The notes under the pieces are model-generated. The model did not search any database. It had not been told where the DNA came from and was given only the letters and a program-made list of their open reading frames with translations. 35,345 nucleotides of DNA, taken from Planctomycetota bacterium (lineage in GTDB: Bacteria > Planctomycetota > SZUA-567). The DNA lies in assembly GCA_031270685.1 (NCBI GenBank), contig JAISXA010000250.1, forward strand, positions 1 to 35,345, written 5' to 3'. Below are positions 9,439 through 17,284 of the stretch, one piece after another (the first letter of the stretch is position 1; every line of letters starts with the position of its first letter). The translations under genes and the position numbers were made by a program.

Positions 9439-10631
9439 ATGCGGCTCAAGCCCTCCTCCAGGACGGCGAGGATGTCTGCGGCGTCCTCCAGTCCGGCCGA
9501 AAGGCGGATCTGGCTTGCGGTGATGCCGGCCTCCGCCAGTTCCTTTCGGGAGTAGAAGCGGTGCGATGTCTTGATCGAATAGGACAGGGTGGTGGCCGCG
9601 CCGGCCAGACTGGGGGCGAAAGGAATGCCGTCCAGGGCCCGGATAAGGCCAGTCGCCTCAGTTTCGCCACCCCGCAGGTTGAAGCTCAACATCCCCCCGA
9701 AGCGTCCGCCCGGGAATTGCCGGACGGCGGCGGAATGCGAAGGTGAGGATGCGAGGCCCGGGTAAAACACCTTTTCCACCTTTGGATGGCTTTCCAGAAA
9801 AAGCGCCGTCTTCAAGCCGTTCTCCGAATGACGGGCCATGCGGATATCCAAGGTGCGCAGGCTTCGGGCCAGCAGCCAGCTTTCCACCGCTCCCAACCCG
9901 TTTCCGTAAAGTTTGCCGAGCCGGCGGATACCATCAAGCCTTTCCCGGCTTCCGGGCACGGCGCCGGCCAAGATGTCGCTGTGGCCGCCCAGGTACTTGG
10001 TGGCGCTGTAAACGGCGAGATCCGCGCCCAGATCCAACACCTTCGCCACCGCCGGGGTGGCGAAGGTGTTGTCCACAACCAGGGGAATCCCCAGCCGCCC
10101 GGCCGCGTCGGCCAACCGGGCAATATCCGGTACCCGCATCAAGGGGTTGCTGATCATTTCCGTGTAGATCAGGCGGGTGGACGGTCGGGCCAAGTCGACG
10201 ACGCCCTCTCCGTCTGGTCCAGTGAAAGACACCTCCACCCCAAAGCGTTTCAGTTCGTTGGCGAAGAAGTCATGGACGCCGCCATAGATCGCCGGGGAGG
10301 AAATAATGTGATCCCCCGCGCGGACCAGGGAAAGGATGGCTGTGGTGATGGCGGCCATGCCGGAGGAGAAGACCAGAGCGTCCTCGCTTTCCTCCGCTGC
10401 CGCCATGATGGCGGCCGCCGCGTCGGCATTGGGGGATCCGAGCCGGGAATAAATATAGCCGTCGGCCCGTTTTTCGTAAATGTCGTCCACCGCTCCGGGG
10501 TCGGTGAAGGCGAAAACGGATGTAAGGTAGATTGGGAAGGTTTCCGGGAGGGAAGCCGAGGCGGCGAGCTTTAGCTGGAAGCGGCCGTCCCCATTGTGGA
10601 TGAGCCTGCTGGCGGGCCTATCCCAAGTCAT
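9435..10631 (-). CDS. Cys/Met metabolism PLP-dependent enzyme (cystathionine synthase/lyase or sulfhydrylase family)
   Basis: A 398-aa fold-type I PLP enzyme homologous to MetB, MetC, MetY and methionine gamma-lyase. It contains YIYSRLGSPNADAAAAIMAA (phosphate-binding Tyr/Arg region), FSSGMAAITTA, and the cofactor Asp in VVDNTFATPAVAKVL. It also has the PLP lysine in YSATKYLGGHSDILAG and the C-terminal substrate-binding Arg in IRLSAGLED. The family cannot be split by eye into synthase, lyase or sulfhydrylase. Because a full MetY follows, this one may supply the transsulfuration or lyase step that releases or uses sulfide. I chose the ATG at 10631 since GGAG lies nine bases upstream and the family core begins here. 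It starts four bases after the permease stop, and its own stop overlaps the next start (ATGA). It is thus translationally coupled in the operon. Confidence 0.88.
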   Translation of the reverse strand: MTWDRPASRLIHNGDGRFQLKLAASASLPETFPIYLTSVFAFTDPGAVDDIYEKRADGYIYSRLGSPNADAAAAIMAAAEESEDALVFSSGMAAITTAILSLVRAGDHIISSPAIYGGVHDFFANELKRFGVEVSFTGPDGEGVVDLARPSTRLIYTEMISNPLMRVPDIARLADAAGRLGIPLVVDNTFATPAVAKVLDLGADLAVYSATKYLGGHSDILAGAVPGSRERLDGIRRLGKLYGNGLGAVESWLLARSLRTLDIRMARHSENGLKTALFLESHPKVEKVFYPGLASSPSHSAAVRQFPGGRFGGMLSFNLRGGETEATGLIRALDGIPFAPSLAGAATTLSYSIKTSHRFYSRKELAEAGITASQIRLSAGLEDAADILAVLEEGLSRI

Positions 10632-10635
10632 GAAT

Positions 10636-11427
10636 TCATTCTCCCGTCCGGATGTCCCGCCGCCAAGAGGTGAAGCGGCTTTCGATGGCGTGGAGGACAA
10701 AGTTCAGTCCCAGCCCGAGCGCCGCCAAACTGACGATGCCGGCGTACATTTCCGCCACGCTGAAAGTCTCCTGGGAATACAGGACCAGATAGCCCAAACC
10801 GGAGGTGGCGCCGATCATCTCCGCCGCCACCACCGCCATGACGCAATAGGAGCCACCGAGGCGGATGCCGGTGAATATTTCCGGCGCCGCCGCCGGCAGG
10901 ATGATTTTCCGGAATATGAAGGAACGGGAAGCCCCCATGGACTTGGCCGAGCGAATCAGCACCGGATCCGCGTTTTTCACCCCGGAACAGGTGTTGAGGA
11001 GAATTGGCCAGAGGGAGGCCCAGAAAATGATGATGGTTTTCGAAAGCTCCCCCAGTCCGAAAAGGAGGATGAACACGGGGAAGAGGGCGAAGGCCGACAT
11101 CTGCCGGAACGACTGGAAAAGCAAATCCAGATACAGTTCCAGGCGGCGGAAATATCCGATGAAGATTCCGAAAAACACTCCCGCCAAGGTGGAAGCGAAG
11201 AGGCCCACGACCACTCGCTGGAGGCTGATCAGGAAGTGCGCCACCAATTCTCCGCGCAGGAAAAGCAGGTAAAGCGCCCGCGCCACCCCGGTGGGGGGGC
11301 TCATGTAGGTGGAATTAACCCACCCCAGCCGGGGCGCCGTCTCCCAGAGGGCAAGAAAAAGAATCAAGCCGATGCCGCGTACGCCCAGATTGGCCAGGCG
11401 CCTCCCCAATCTTCCTCGCCAATTCAT
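10636..11427 (-). CDS. ABC transporter permease of the SsuC/TauC (nitrate/sulfonate/taurine) type
   Basis: A 263-aa inner-membrane permease with about six hydrophobic segments. The conserved EAA loop appears as AKSMGASRSFIFRKIILPAAAPEIFTG, with the typical A---GA---G spacing, and contacts the ATPase. The N-terminal pattern LWETAPRLGWVN resembles the LWE----LG---- start of SsuC/TauC proteins. It sits between the ATPase gene (one base apart) and the PLP-enzyme gene (four bases apart), so it belongs to the same operon. The substrate is probably an organosulfur compound, judged from the neighbouring methionine-biosynthesis enzymes. Thiamine-precursor importers use the same permease family and cannot be excluded from this protein alone. 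Confidence 0.9.
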   Translation of the reverse strand: MNWRGRLGRRLANLGVRGIGLILFLALWETAPRLGWVNSTYMSPPTGVARALYLLFLRGELVAHFLISLQRVVVGLFASTLAGVFFGIFIGYFRRLELYLDLLFQSFRQMSAFALFPVFILLFGLGELSKTIIIFWASLWPILLNTCSGVKNADPVLIRSAKSMGASRSFIFRKIILPAAAPEIFTGIRLGGSYCVMAVVAAEMIGATSGLGYLVLYSQETFSVAEMYAGIVSLAALGLGLNFVLHAIESRFTSWRRDIRTGE

Positions 11428-11428
11428 G

Positions 11429-12235
11429 TCAGGCCCGGATCCTCTGACTTTGCTCGGTTTTGCCGACCTCGTCCCGGATAAGGAGCCAGACCGCCTGGCG
11501 AATGCGGGCGAATTCCAGCGAGTTGCGGATATCCTCCGAACGCGGACGGGGGAGGTTGATATCGATTATCTTCTTGACCCGCCCGGGGCGGGCGGTCATG
11601 ATGGCCACGCGATCCGAAAGGATGATGGCCTCGTCGATACTATGGGTGACGAAGACGATAGTCTTCTTGTCGGCCTCCCAGATGCGGAGTAGTTCGATCT
11701 GGAGCGACTCCCTGGTTTGGGCGTCCAGAGCGGCGAAAGGCTCATCCATCAGAAGCAGGTTGGGCCGGTACGCCAACACCCGGGCGATGGCCACCCGTTG
11801 CCGCATGCCCCCGGAAAGCTGGTGGGGATACTGGTGGGCGAAGGCGGAAAGCCCGACCAGTTGCAGATAGCGCTGAGCCGTCTCCCGCCTTTCCCGCCTC
11901 GGCATGCGGCGTATCTCGAGGCCGATTTCCAGGTTTTGCAGCACGGTTCGCCAAGGCAGCAGGGCATAGCTCTGGAAGACCATCCCCCGGTCGAAATTAC
12001 GCTTCTTCAGCCTTTCCGAATCCACCAGGATGCTACCCTGATCAAAATCGTCAAGCCCGGCCAGAATATTCAAGAAAGTCGACTTGCCGCAACCGCTGGG
12101 GCCGAGGAGGGAAATGAACTCCCCCTCCCGGATGTCCAAATTGAAATCGTCCAAGACGCTCAGGACATCCCGCCCGCCCTGCCGGTTCCGGATTTGAAAA
12201 CAGCGACCCACCCGATCCGCCCGCACCTTTAACAT
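11429..12235 (-). CDS. ABC transporter ATP-binding protein of the SsuB/TauB type
   Basis: A 268-aa cytoplasmic ATPase that powers the importer. It has Walker A LLGPSGCGKSTFLNIL, the Q-loop in MVFQSYALLPWRTV, the ABC signature QLSGGMRQRVAIARVL, Walker B LLLMDEPFAALDAQTR and the switch His in VFVTHSIDEA. The PW after the Q-loop and the FAALDAQTR stretch are typical of the nitrate/sulfonate/taurine ATPase subfamily. The gene ends one base before the permease start and begins 84 nt after the binding-protein stop. No second ATPase is present, so it should act as a homodimer. Confidence 0.93.
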   Translation of the reverse strand: MLKVRADRVGRCFQIRNRQGGRDVLSVLDDFNLDIREGEFISLLGPSGCGKSTFLNILAGLDDFDQGSILVDSERLKKRNFDRGMVFQSYALLPWRTVLQNLEIGLEIRRMPRRERRETAQRYLQLVGLSAFAHQYPHQLSGGMRQRVAIARVLAYRPNLLLMDEPFAALDAQTRESLQIELLRIWEADKKTIVFVTHSIDEAIILSDRVAIMTARPGRVKKIIDINLPRPRSEDIRNSLEFARIRQAVWLLIRDEVGKTEQSQRIRA

Positions 12236-12319
12236 GGCGATTGCCTCTCGGCCGGAGACGGGGAAAAACGCTTCCCGCGCGGTTCCGGCTGCCGCGCGGA
12301 AGGCCGACCGGATGCCGGG

Positions 12320-13303
12320 TCAATTCTTCCGGAACGCCGGATTGTATTCGTTGGTGTAAACCTGGTCCGGGGTTATCTGGCCTCGGGTCAGCTTCTTTTC
12401 CGCCACCAGGCGGTCAATCCAGTATTGGATATAAGGTTCGGGAGTGAGTTGATCCGGGAAGAACTCGAACCTTTCCGTCTCCTCCAGCTTGAAATTGAAG
12501 CGCTTGGCCATAAGCTGGCGGGCCTCCTCCGGGTGTTCGTTATTCCAGACCGCGGCCCGGGACAGTATATCGATCAACTCCCGAACCGCTTCGGGGTGTT
12601 CCCGGGCGAAGGCGCCGCGTATGCTGTAGGGGCACATGCCACTCACCCCGCCGTCAATGTCCCAGTCGCTGAAAAGGAGCCGGAAGTCGCGCTTGTTGGC
12701 GCTGGCCCGGCCCGAGGCCAAGGGATGGATGATGGCGATTTGGGTGTCTCCCCGGAGAAGGGGCGTCTCCTGCTGGCTGTCGGGAGCGGTGGTCATCTTG
12801 ATCGAAGCGGGATCCAGCCCGTTGTCCAGCAGGTATTTCTTGGTGACGTACTCCGAGCAGGCGCCGAAACTGTTGATGCCCAGGGTTTTCCCGGGGAAAT
12901 CCTTGATGCCCTTGATGTCGGAGTCGGCGCGCACGAAATATTTCATGTGCGGGAAATCCTTGGTGGATTCGCTTCCGGCGGCGAAAATCTTGATATCGGC
13001 CCCGCTGGCCACAGCGGCCACCACCAGTGGCGTATGCCGGTTGGCGACATCCAGATCCCCGCTGATGAGCGAAGGAATCATCTGCCCGGCCGGAATCTGT
13101 CCGGCGTAGTGCGGCCTGATGCCGGCGTCCTTGAAATAGCCAAGGTCCTCGGCCAGGTAAATGAGATCGTAATACACCCATTCCGGATAATTGAACTCAA
13201 CCACTTGCTTCCGGGCTGATGCGGCGACAGCAATCCCGTGAACCCCGGACCAGCCGAGCAACGCCGTCAACAGAATCGGCAAAACCGCTTTTCCCTCGCG
13301 CAT
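12320..13303 (-). CDS. Substrate-binding protein of a sulfonate/taurine-type ABC importer (SsuA/NMT1-like)
   Basis: This 327-aa secreted binding protein is the first gene of the sulfur operon. The N-terminus (MREGKAVLPILLTALLGWSG) is a signal peptide with likely cleavage after IAVAASA. The mature part follows the SsuA/ThiY pattern: EWVYYDLIYLAEDLGYFKDAG, then a Gly-Gln binding loop, LISGDLDVA, DFPGKTLGIN and a hinge near the middle. The ATG at 13303 has GGAG six bases upstream; an ATG two codons earlier sits directly on that site and is unlikely. Known relatives bind alkanesulfonates, taurine, nitrate or pyrimidine precursors. The ligand here is unknown, but the metY and MetB-type genes downstream argue for an organosulfur compound. 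No flavin or Fe(II) desulfonating oxygenase is present, in keeping with an anaerobe. Confidence 0.88.
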   Translation of the reverse strand: MREGKAVLPILLTALLGWSGVHGIAVAASARKQVVEFNYPEWVYYDLIYLAEDLGYFKDAGIRPHYAGQIPAGQMIPSLISGDLDVANRHTPLVVAAVASGADIKIFAAGSESTKDFPHMKYFVRADSDIKGIKDFPGKTLGINSFGACSEYVTKKYLLDNGLDPASIKMTTAPDSQQETPLLRGDTQIAIIHPLASGRASANKRDFRLLFSDWDIDGGVSGMCPYSIRGAFAREHPEAVRELIDILSRAAVWNNEHPEEARQLMAKRFNFKLEETERFEFFPDQLTPEPYIQYWIDRLVAEKKLTRGQITPDQVYTNEYNPAFRKN

Positions 13304-13354
13304 GTCCATCTCCTTTCCCGACTCAAAAACTTTATTATTATTCGGTTCTTCTCC

Positions 13355-13552
13355 GTCAACTTTTGGAGGAAATCGGGCCAACCGCCGCCCGATTTTCTCC
13401 AAAGATGTTACCGCTTACGGGCCAATGGGTTGGTTTTCCGTCAGGTCGGGCGATACCGCCGACTTTGCAATAATTCCCGACGGGAAATGGAACCACAGGA
13501 AACTTTGGAGAGAAGCAAACGGCGGTTTGTTTGATTTTCTCCAACCGTCCAC
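13355..13552. repeat. Composite two-hairpin interspersed element, copy A
   Basis: About 198 bp bounded by inverted ends: GTCAACTTTTGGAGG at the left, and on the opposite strand GTGGACGGTTGGAGA at the right. Hairpin 13360-13404 has arms CTTTTGGAGGAAATCGGGC and GCCCGATTTTCTCCAAAG around CAACCGCC (GGCGGTTG on the minus strand). Hairpin 13504-13544 has arms TTGGAGAGAAGCAAAC and GTTTGATTTTCTCCAA around GGCGGTTT. The core between them (GCTTACGGGCCAATGGGTTG, then TTGCAATAATTCCCGACG) recurs in copy B at 34146. It would be transcribed as part of the sulfur-operon leader. Confidence 0.9.
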
Positions 13553-13619
13553 ACTTGTAACCCATTATTCTTTAGATATATAAGATAATATAAATGGCTT
13601 CCTTGTAATTCCGATAGAA

Positions 13620-13648
13620 ATAGTAGGATATTACTGTTTCCTTGTCAA
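13620..13648 (-). promoter_or_regulatory. Promoter of the sulfur operon
   Basis: On the minus strand a perfect TTGACA (plus 13643-13648) is followed, after exactly 17 nt, by TACTAT (plus 13620-13625). The start would be near 13613, giving a leader of about 310 nt that carries the whole of repeat copy A. The sequence over and after the -10 box, CCTACTATTTCTATCGG, is a possible repressor site. I cannot assign it to a regulator family with confidence. Confidence 0.7.
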
Positions 13649-13723
13649 GTCCTTTTTTCAATTTTTTTTGCCAAGTGCTCAGTCAGCGTTGAAATTGGGG
13701 TGTTTTTGAATGTCGCTTGGCGG

Positions 13724-13782
13724 GTCGACTTTTAGCGAAGGAAATTAATCGTGGGTTCGATTGATTTTCTTCAAACGTCCGC
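13724..13782. repeat. Palindromic repeat overlapping the znuB stop codon
   Basis: Left arm GTCGACTTTTAGCGAAGG continues to AATC. The right arm runs GATTGATTTTCTTCAAACG to TCCGC, around the loop GTGGGTTC, a variant of GGCGGTTC. The arms are imperfectly complementary and resemble GTGGACTTTTGGAGAAAATC. The right arm encodes the last residues of ZnuB (LKKINRTHD), so the element has apparently replaced or formed the natural C-terminus. Confidence 0.65.
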
Positions 13783-14584
13783 TCACATATATCAATACGA
13801 TAAGATAGCACGCCACATTCGCCGCCACCACACTGGCGCCGACCGGCCAATCGAGCGCGAAGGATCCGGCCATTCCGGCCGCAAAGCAGACGACGGAGAT
13901 GATCGCGGCGAAAACCGCCATGCTCCTGAACCCGGTCGCCAAACGGCGGGCGGTGACGCCGGGGAAGATGATAAGGCTGGAAATGAGGAGCGTCCCCATC
14001 ATCCGCATGCCCACCACCACGGTCAACGCGGTGAGAAAGGAGATAAGGAACTGGTAGAAGGCGAGATTGACGCCGCCGGCCCGGGCGAAGGTTTCATCGT
14101 AGGCGACAAGAAACAGGCGGTTGTAAAAAAGTATGAACAGAAGCAGCACCGTCAGCGCGAGACCGATGGAGAGCCAGGCGTCCGCCCGGCTGGTGGCGAG
14201 GACGCTTCCGAACATATAGTCGTATACGTCGACGTTGAAGCCTTTGGTGCGGGCGGCGACGATCACCCCCAGCGCCAGCGCCCCGGTCGAGGACACGCCG
14301 ATCGCCACATCGCCGCTCGCGCCGTAGCGCTGGCTCACCAGCATGATGACGAAGGAGGCGGCGATCACCACGGGCGCGGAAAACAACAGCGGGGAAAAGC
14401 CCAGCGCCAGGCCGATGGTGAGCGAAGCGAAGCCGACATCCGCCAGCCCGTGGCCGATCAGGGCATAGCGCTTGAGGACGAGCACCATCCCCAGGAGCGA
14501 AGCGCACAGCGAAACCAGCGTTCCCACCAAAAAGGCGCGCTGCACGAACGGCAGGGCAAGGGCGTCGAGAAACCCGGCCATCAT
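13745..14584 (-). CDS. znuB: Zinc/manganese-type ABC transporter permease (ZnuB family)
   Basis: A 279-aa membrane permease of the ABC-3 metal family with about eight hydrophobic segments. Family features include LLGMVLVLKRYALIGHGLADVGFA near residue 30, with its His/Asp, and MRMMGTLLISSLIIFPGVTARRLA near residue 195, the conserved coupling region. It forms the channel through which the metal handed over by ZnuA enters. Two adjacent ATGs (14584 and 14581) are possible; the first gives an ATGA overlap with znuC. The last codons are formed by a palindromic repeat arm, so the C-terminus may differ from relatives. Zinc versus manganese or iron cannot be settled from the permease. Confidence 0.9.
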   Translation of the reverse strand: MMAGFLDALALPFVQRAFLVGTLVSLCASLLGMVLVLKRYALIGHGLADVGFASLTIGLALGFSPLLFSAPVVIAASFVIMLVSQRYGASGDVAIGVSSTGALALGVIVAARTKGFNVDVYDYMFGSVLATSRADAWLSIGLALTVLLLFILFYNRLFLVAYDETFARAGGVNLAFYQFLISFLTALTVVVGMRMMGTLLISSLIIFPGVTARRLATGFRSMAVFAAIISVVCFAAGMAGSFALDWPVGASVVAANVACYLIVLIYVSGRLKKINRTHD

Positions 14585-15264
14585 TCCCCTCCCGACGCCC
14601 GGTCGCGCCAGCCGGACGCCGGGCCGTCGTACAACAGCCTGCCGTCCAGCGCGACCACCCGGGAATCCCGCCGCGCCAGGCCGGGATGGTGGGTGGTCAT
14701 CATCACGGTCAAACCGGCCTCGCGGTTGAGCCGGTCCAAAAGCGCCAGCAGCCTCTCCTCCGAGTCGTGGTCAAGCCCCGAAAGCGGTTCGTCCAGGATC
14801 AGTAAATCCGGTTCCCGCGCCAGGGCGCGCGCGATAAGCGCCCGCCGGCGCTGCCCGCCGGAAAGCTCGCCGATGCGCCGTCCCGACAATTCCCCCATGC
14901 CGACGCTGTCGAGCGCCTTGAGCGTTTCCTCGCGGTCGCGCCTGGTGTAAAAAGGGATGATTTTTCCAAGATGCTGCCGGCCGGCCAGCGCAACCTCGAG
15001 GACGGTGGCGGGAAAGGACGGGTCCGGCCCGTCGCCCTGCGCGAGATAGCCGACGCGATCCCGCGGGACGTCGAGCGTAACCGTCCCCGACCACGGCGCG
15101 ATAAGCCCGAGAACCGCCTTGACCAGCGAGCTTTTCCCCGATCCGTTCCGCCCGGCGACCTGCACGAACTCGCCCTTCCCGATCGCCAGGGAAAGCTTGT
15201 CCACCGCCAGGTGGTCGTGGTATCCGAGGGTGAGATCGCGCACGCTCAGGATCGGCGGGATCAT
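14581..15264 (-). CDS. znuC: Zinc/manganese-type ABC transporter ATP-binding protein (ZnuC family)
   Basis: A 227-aa ATPase of the metal importer. It shows Walker A VAGRNGSGKSSLVKAV, a Q-loop at VGYLAQGD, the signature GELSGGQRRRALIARAL, Walker B DLLILDEPLSGLD and the switch His in MMTTHHPGLA. It overlaps both neighbours by ATGA (znuA stop at 15261, znuB start at 14584), so the three are translated as a unit. The short C-terminus without an extra regulatory domain fits the ZnuC/MntB size class. Confidence 0.92.
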   Translation of the reverse strand: MIPPILSVRDLTLGYHDHLAVDKLSLAIGKGEFVQVAGRNGSGKSSLVKAVLGLIAPWSGTVTLDVPRDRVGYLAQGDGPDPSFPATVLEVALAGRQHLGKIIPFYTRRDREETLKALDSVGMGELSGRRIGELSGGQRRRALIARALAREPDLLILDEPLSGLDHDSEERLLALLDRLNREAGLTVMMTTHHPGLARRDSRVVALDGRLLYDGPASGWRDRASGGE

Positions 15265-16223
15265 TCCAAGCCCTTCGCGAGCGCCGCGATGTTCGCGCGC
15301 ATCAAATCCACGAAGGTGCGGCCGGCGGCGAACTCGTCCCGGGAAAGATTGTGCAGGCTGTGAAGCATGACCGTCGCGGCGCCGGTTTCCGCCGCGATGG
15401 CGCGGGCGATTCGCGGTTCGGCGAGTTCTTCGTGATAAACGGCGGGAATGGCATGGTCGTTCACATAGCGGACGACTTCGACGATGCGCCGGACGCTCGG
15501 TTCGACGCCGGGACCGCAGCCATCATATACCCCGACCTGTTCCAGGCCGTAACGGCGGAAAAAATGGGCGAACGCGAACCTTCCGCCGAACACCAGCGTT
15601 TTGCGCTTCGCGCGCTTCACCAGCGCTTCGCTTTCCCGGTGCAGGCGGCCGAGATCCTCGATCAGGCGCTGCGCATTCCGGTCGATCGCCGAAAAGGCGT
15701 CTTCGTCGGCAGCGAGTTTCCCAAGCGCCCGGGCGATGTTCCCCGCCATCAGCCCGGCGAGCGGCGGATCCAGCCAAAAATGCGGATCGAAGGCGTGAAA
15801 ACGGCCTTCCCCGCCATGGTCACCGTCCCCGCGGTCGCGATGCCCGCCGCGGTCTTCCGCGGCGATGGGCTTCACCCCGGCGGAAACGTCGAAAAACTTG
15901 CGCACCCCGTTCCGTTCGCCGTCGCCGACGGCTTCCCGCACCCGCGCGACCCAATGCTCATTGTCGTCGCCGGTGTACAGCGCCAGATCCGCGGCGGCAA
16001 GCCGCGCCAGATCGCTTGGACCAGGCTCATAGGAATGGCTGTCCGCGCCGGGCGGGAGCAGCAGGGAAACGTCGACCAGGTCGCCGCCGATGCTTCGCGC
16101 GAAATCGTACAGCGGAAACAGCGTGGCCACGACGCGCAGCTTCCGCCCCGCCTCCCCGGAACAAGCCGCGCCCCACCCCAGCGCGCCGATTCCCAGAACG
16201 CACAGCAACAGATTGCGCCGCAT
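15261..16223 (-). CDS. znuA: Metal-binding lipoprotein/periplasmic protein of a zinc/manganese ABC importer (ZnuA family)
   Basis: A 320-aa cluster A-I solute-binding protein. The N-terminus (MRRNLLLCVLGIGALGWGAAC) is a signal sequence ending in Cys21. The preceding GAA is not a perfect lipobox, so lipid attachment is likely but unproved. Metal ligands appear as His63 in GADSHSYEPGPSD, the second His in FDPHFWLDPPLAG, and the HEEL motif near residue 270. The family's charged loop is present but holds few histidines (GGHRDRGDGDHGG), shorter than in typical ZnuA, so manganese or iron is also possible. The ATG at 16223 has GGGGGG a few bases upstream. The longer frame overlaps the ispE coding end and lacks a signal peptide. 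It starts 25 nt after the ispE stop and probably shares its transcript. Confidence 0.88.
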   Translation of the reverse strand: MRRNLLLCVLGIGALGWGAACSGEAGRKLRVVATLFPLYDFARSIGGDLVDVSLLLPPGADSHSYEPGPSDLARLAAADLALYTGDDNEHWVARVREAVGDGERNGVRKFFDVSAGVKPIAAEDRGGHRDRGDGDHGGEGRFHAFDPHFWLDPPLAGLMAGNIARALGKLAADEDAFSAIDRNAQRLIEDLGRLHRESEALVKRAKRKTLVFGGRFAFAHFFRRYGLEQVGVYDGCGPGVEPSVRRIVEVVRYVNDHAIPAVYHEELAEPRIARAIAAETGAATVMLHSLHNLSRDEFAAGRTFVDLMRANIAALAKGLE

Positions 16224-16248
16224 CCATCCCCCCGAGCCATGGCTGACG

Positions 16249-17157
16249 CTACAACGCCATATTCGCGGCGGACCGCGACACAAAACGCGCTTCCACCGTC
16301 CGCAATGCTAGCGAATTCCGCAGTTCCTGGAAAGCGCATTCGCGCTCCAGCCGTTCCAGCGCGGGACCGGCCGGCCCGACGCTCCACAGGGTGGAGCCGC
16401 TCCCGGTGAGCAGCACCCGCCGGGCCAGCGCTTTTTCGAGAAAGCGGTGCAGTCCGCCCAATGCGGGGATATCCGCCAGCACCGTTTTTTCAAAGCGGTT
16501 GAAGGAGACGGCGGAGACGGCGGCCGGATCGCCGGAACGGAGCGCGTCCAGAAAACCGTCGACGCGCGCCGTTTGACCGCGCCCGGGAAGCCGCAAACAT
16601 GAATAGGCGCGGGCGGTGCGGGAATGGATGTTGGTAAGAAAGAGGGTTATGGGAAAATCCGGCGGCGGCAGGTCCAGGGGGGTGAGGATTTCGCCCCGCC
16701 CCTCGGCCAGCGCCAACCCCCCCCTGACGAAAAAAGGCGCGTCCGATCCGATCCGGGCGGCAAGTTCGGAAAGCGCCGCGTCGGACAATCCGGCCTCCCA
16801 CAACCGGTCCGCCAGGCGCAGCGCGGCCGCCGCGTTGGAGCTGCCGCCGCCGAGGCCGCCGCCGACGGGGATGTTTTTCTCAAGGAGGAAATGCAAGCCG
16901 CGCCGCGCGCCGAGGCGCCGCGACAAGAGCCGGGCGGCGGCGAGGATATGGTTGTCCCCGCCGATGGGCAGCGTCGGATGCGCCGTTTCCAGGGTCAAGT
17001 CCGCATCGTCGCGCGGCCGGCAGGACAGGCGATCCGACAGGTCTATCTCGTGCATGACGCTGACGATGTCGTGGTAGCCGTCCGCGCGCCCGCCGACCAC
17101 TTCGAGAAACAGGTTTATTTTCGCGTTCGAGACGATCGACGTTGCCGGATGACGCAT
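16249..17157 (-). CDS. ispE: 4-diphosphocytidyl-2-C-methyl-D-erythritol kinase
   Basis: A 302-aa GHMP kinase that phosphorylates CDP-methylerythritol in the MEP route to isoprenoids; dxr of the same pathway lies at 22373-23518. It has the N-terminal NAKINLFLEVVGGRADGYHDI, which carries the catalytic Lys and the substrate-binding YH. The ATP-binding PVGGGLGGGSSNAAAAL is near residue 105, and the C-terminal glycine motif is LLTGSGSTLWSV. The ATG at 17157 is favoured because the IspE pattern begins about ten residues later, although GGAGAG is a rather distant 11 bases upstream. The ORF track's 32-residue extension is not family-like. It is divergent from the GH57 gene and is followed closely by the zinc transporter genes. 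Confidence 0.94.
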   Translation of the reverse strand: MRHPATSIVSNAKINLFLEVVGGRADGYHDIVSVMHEIDLSDRLSCRPRDDADLTLETAHPTLPIGGDNHILAAARLLSRRLGARRGLHFLLEKNIPVGGGLGGGSSNAAAALRLADRLWEAGLSDAALSELAARIGSDAPFFVRGGLALAEGRGEILTPLDLPPPDFPITLFLTNIHSRTARAYSCLRLPGRGQTARVDGFLDALRSGDPAAVSAVSFNRFEKTVLADIPALGGLHRFLEKALARRVLLTGSGSTLWSVGPAGPALERLERECAFQELRNSLALRTVEARFVSRSAANMAL

Positions 17158-17222
17158 GACCGGGGGCTCTCCGCGCGGGGCGCAAAACAATTGTTCATTT
17201 CCCAAAATTCCATGGCGCATGA

Positions 17223-17228
17223 TATAAT
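17223..17228 (+). promoter_or_regulatory. Perfect -10 box upstream of the GH57 gene
   Basis: TATAAT lies 56 nt before the GH57 start codon in an AT-rich patch between divergent genes. No convincing -35 was found at 16-18 nt; TTCCCA at 18 nt is weak. Confidence 0.45.
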
Positions 17229-17284
17229 GCGGCGGGCGGCGCGACCCGGCCAAGCGGGAACAGCGGCGCGTTCAGGAGTCGGCC

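Larger units (their letters stand above)
13304..13744. other. Gene-free 441-nt region upstream of the sulfur operon
   Basis: No credible gene lies here. From left to right it holds the signal-peptide gene's ribosome site, composite repeat copy A (13355-13552), a conspicuously AT-rich stretch (about 13560-13680) with the operon promoter, and the left arm of a palindromic repeat that reaches over the znuB stop. I looked for a SAM or T-box type leader because the operon makes methionine precursors and saw none of the conserved sequences. Confidence 0.7.

Noticed and set aside
13302-13583. Short ORFs in repeat copy A, with similar peptides in copy B (33994-34278)
   Set aside because: The similarity comes from DNA homology of the repeat; frames are interrupted differently, there is no ribosome site, and sequence conservation follows hairpins and not codons.
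13304-13612. SAM riboswitch or T-box in the sulfur-operon leader
   Set aside because: Expected from context, but the conserved core sequences were not found, and the structured part recurs next to the CRISPR array, far from any methionine gene.
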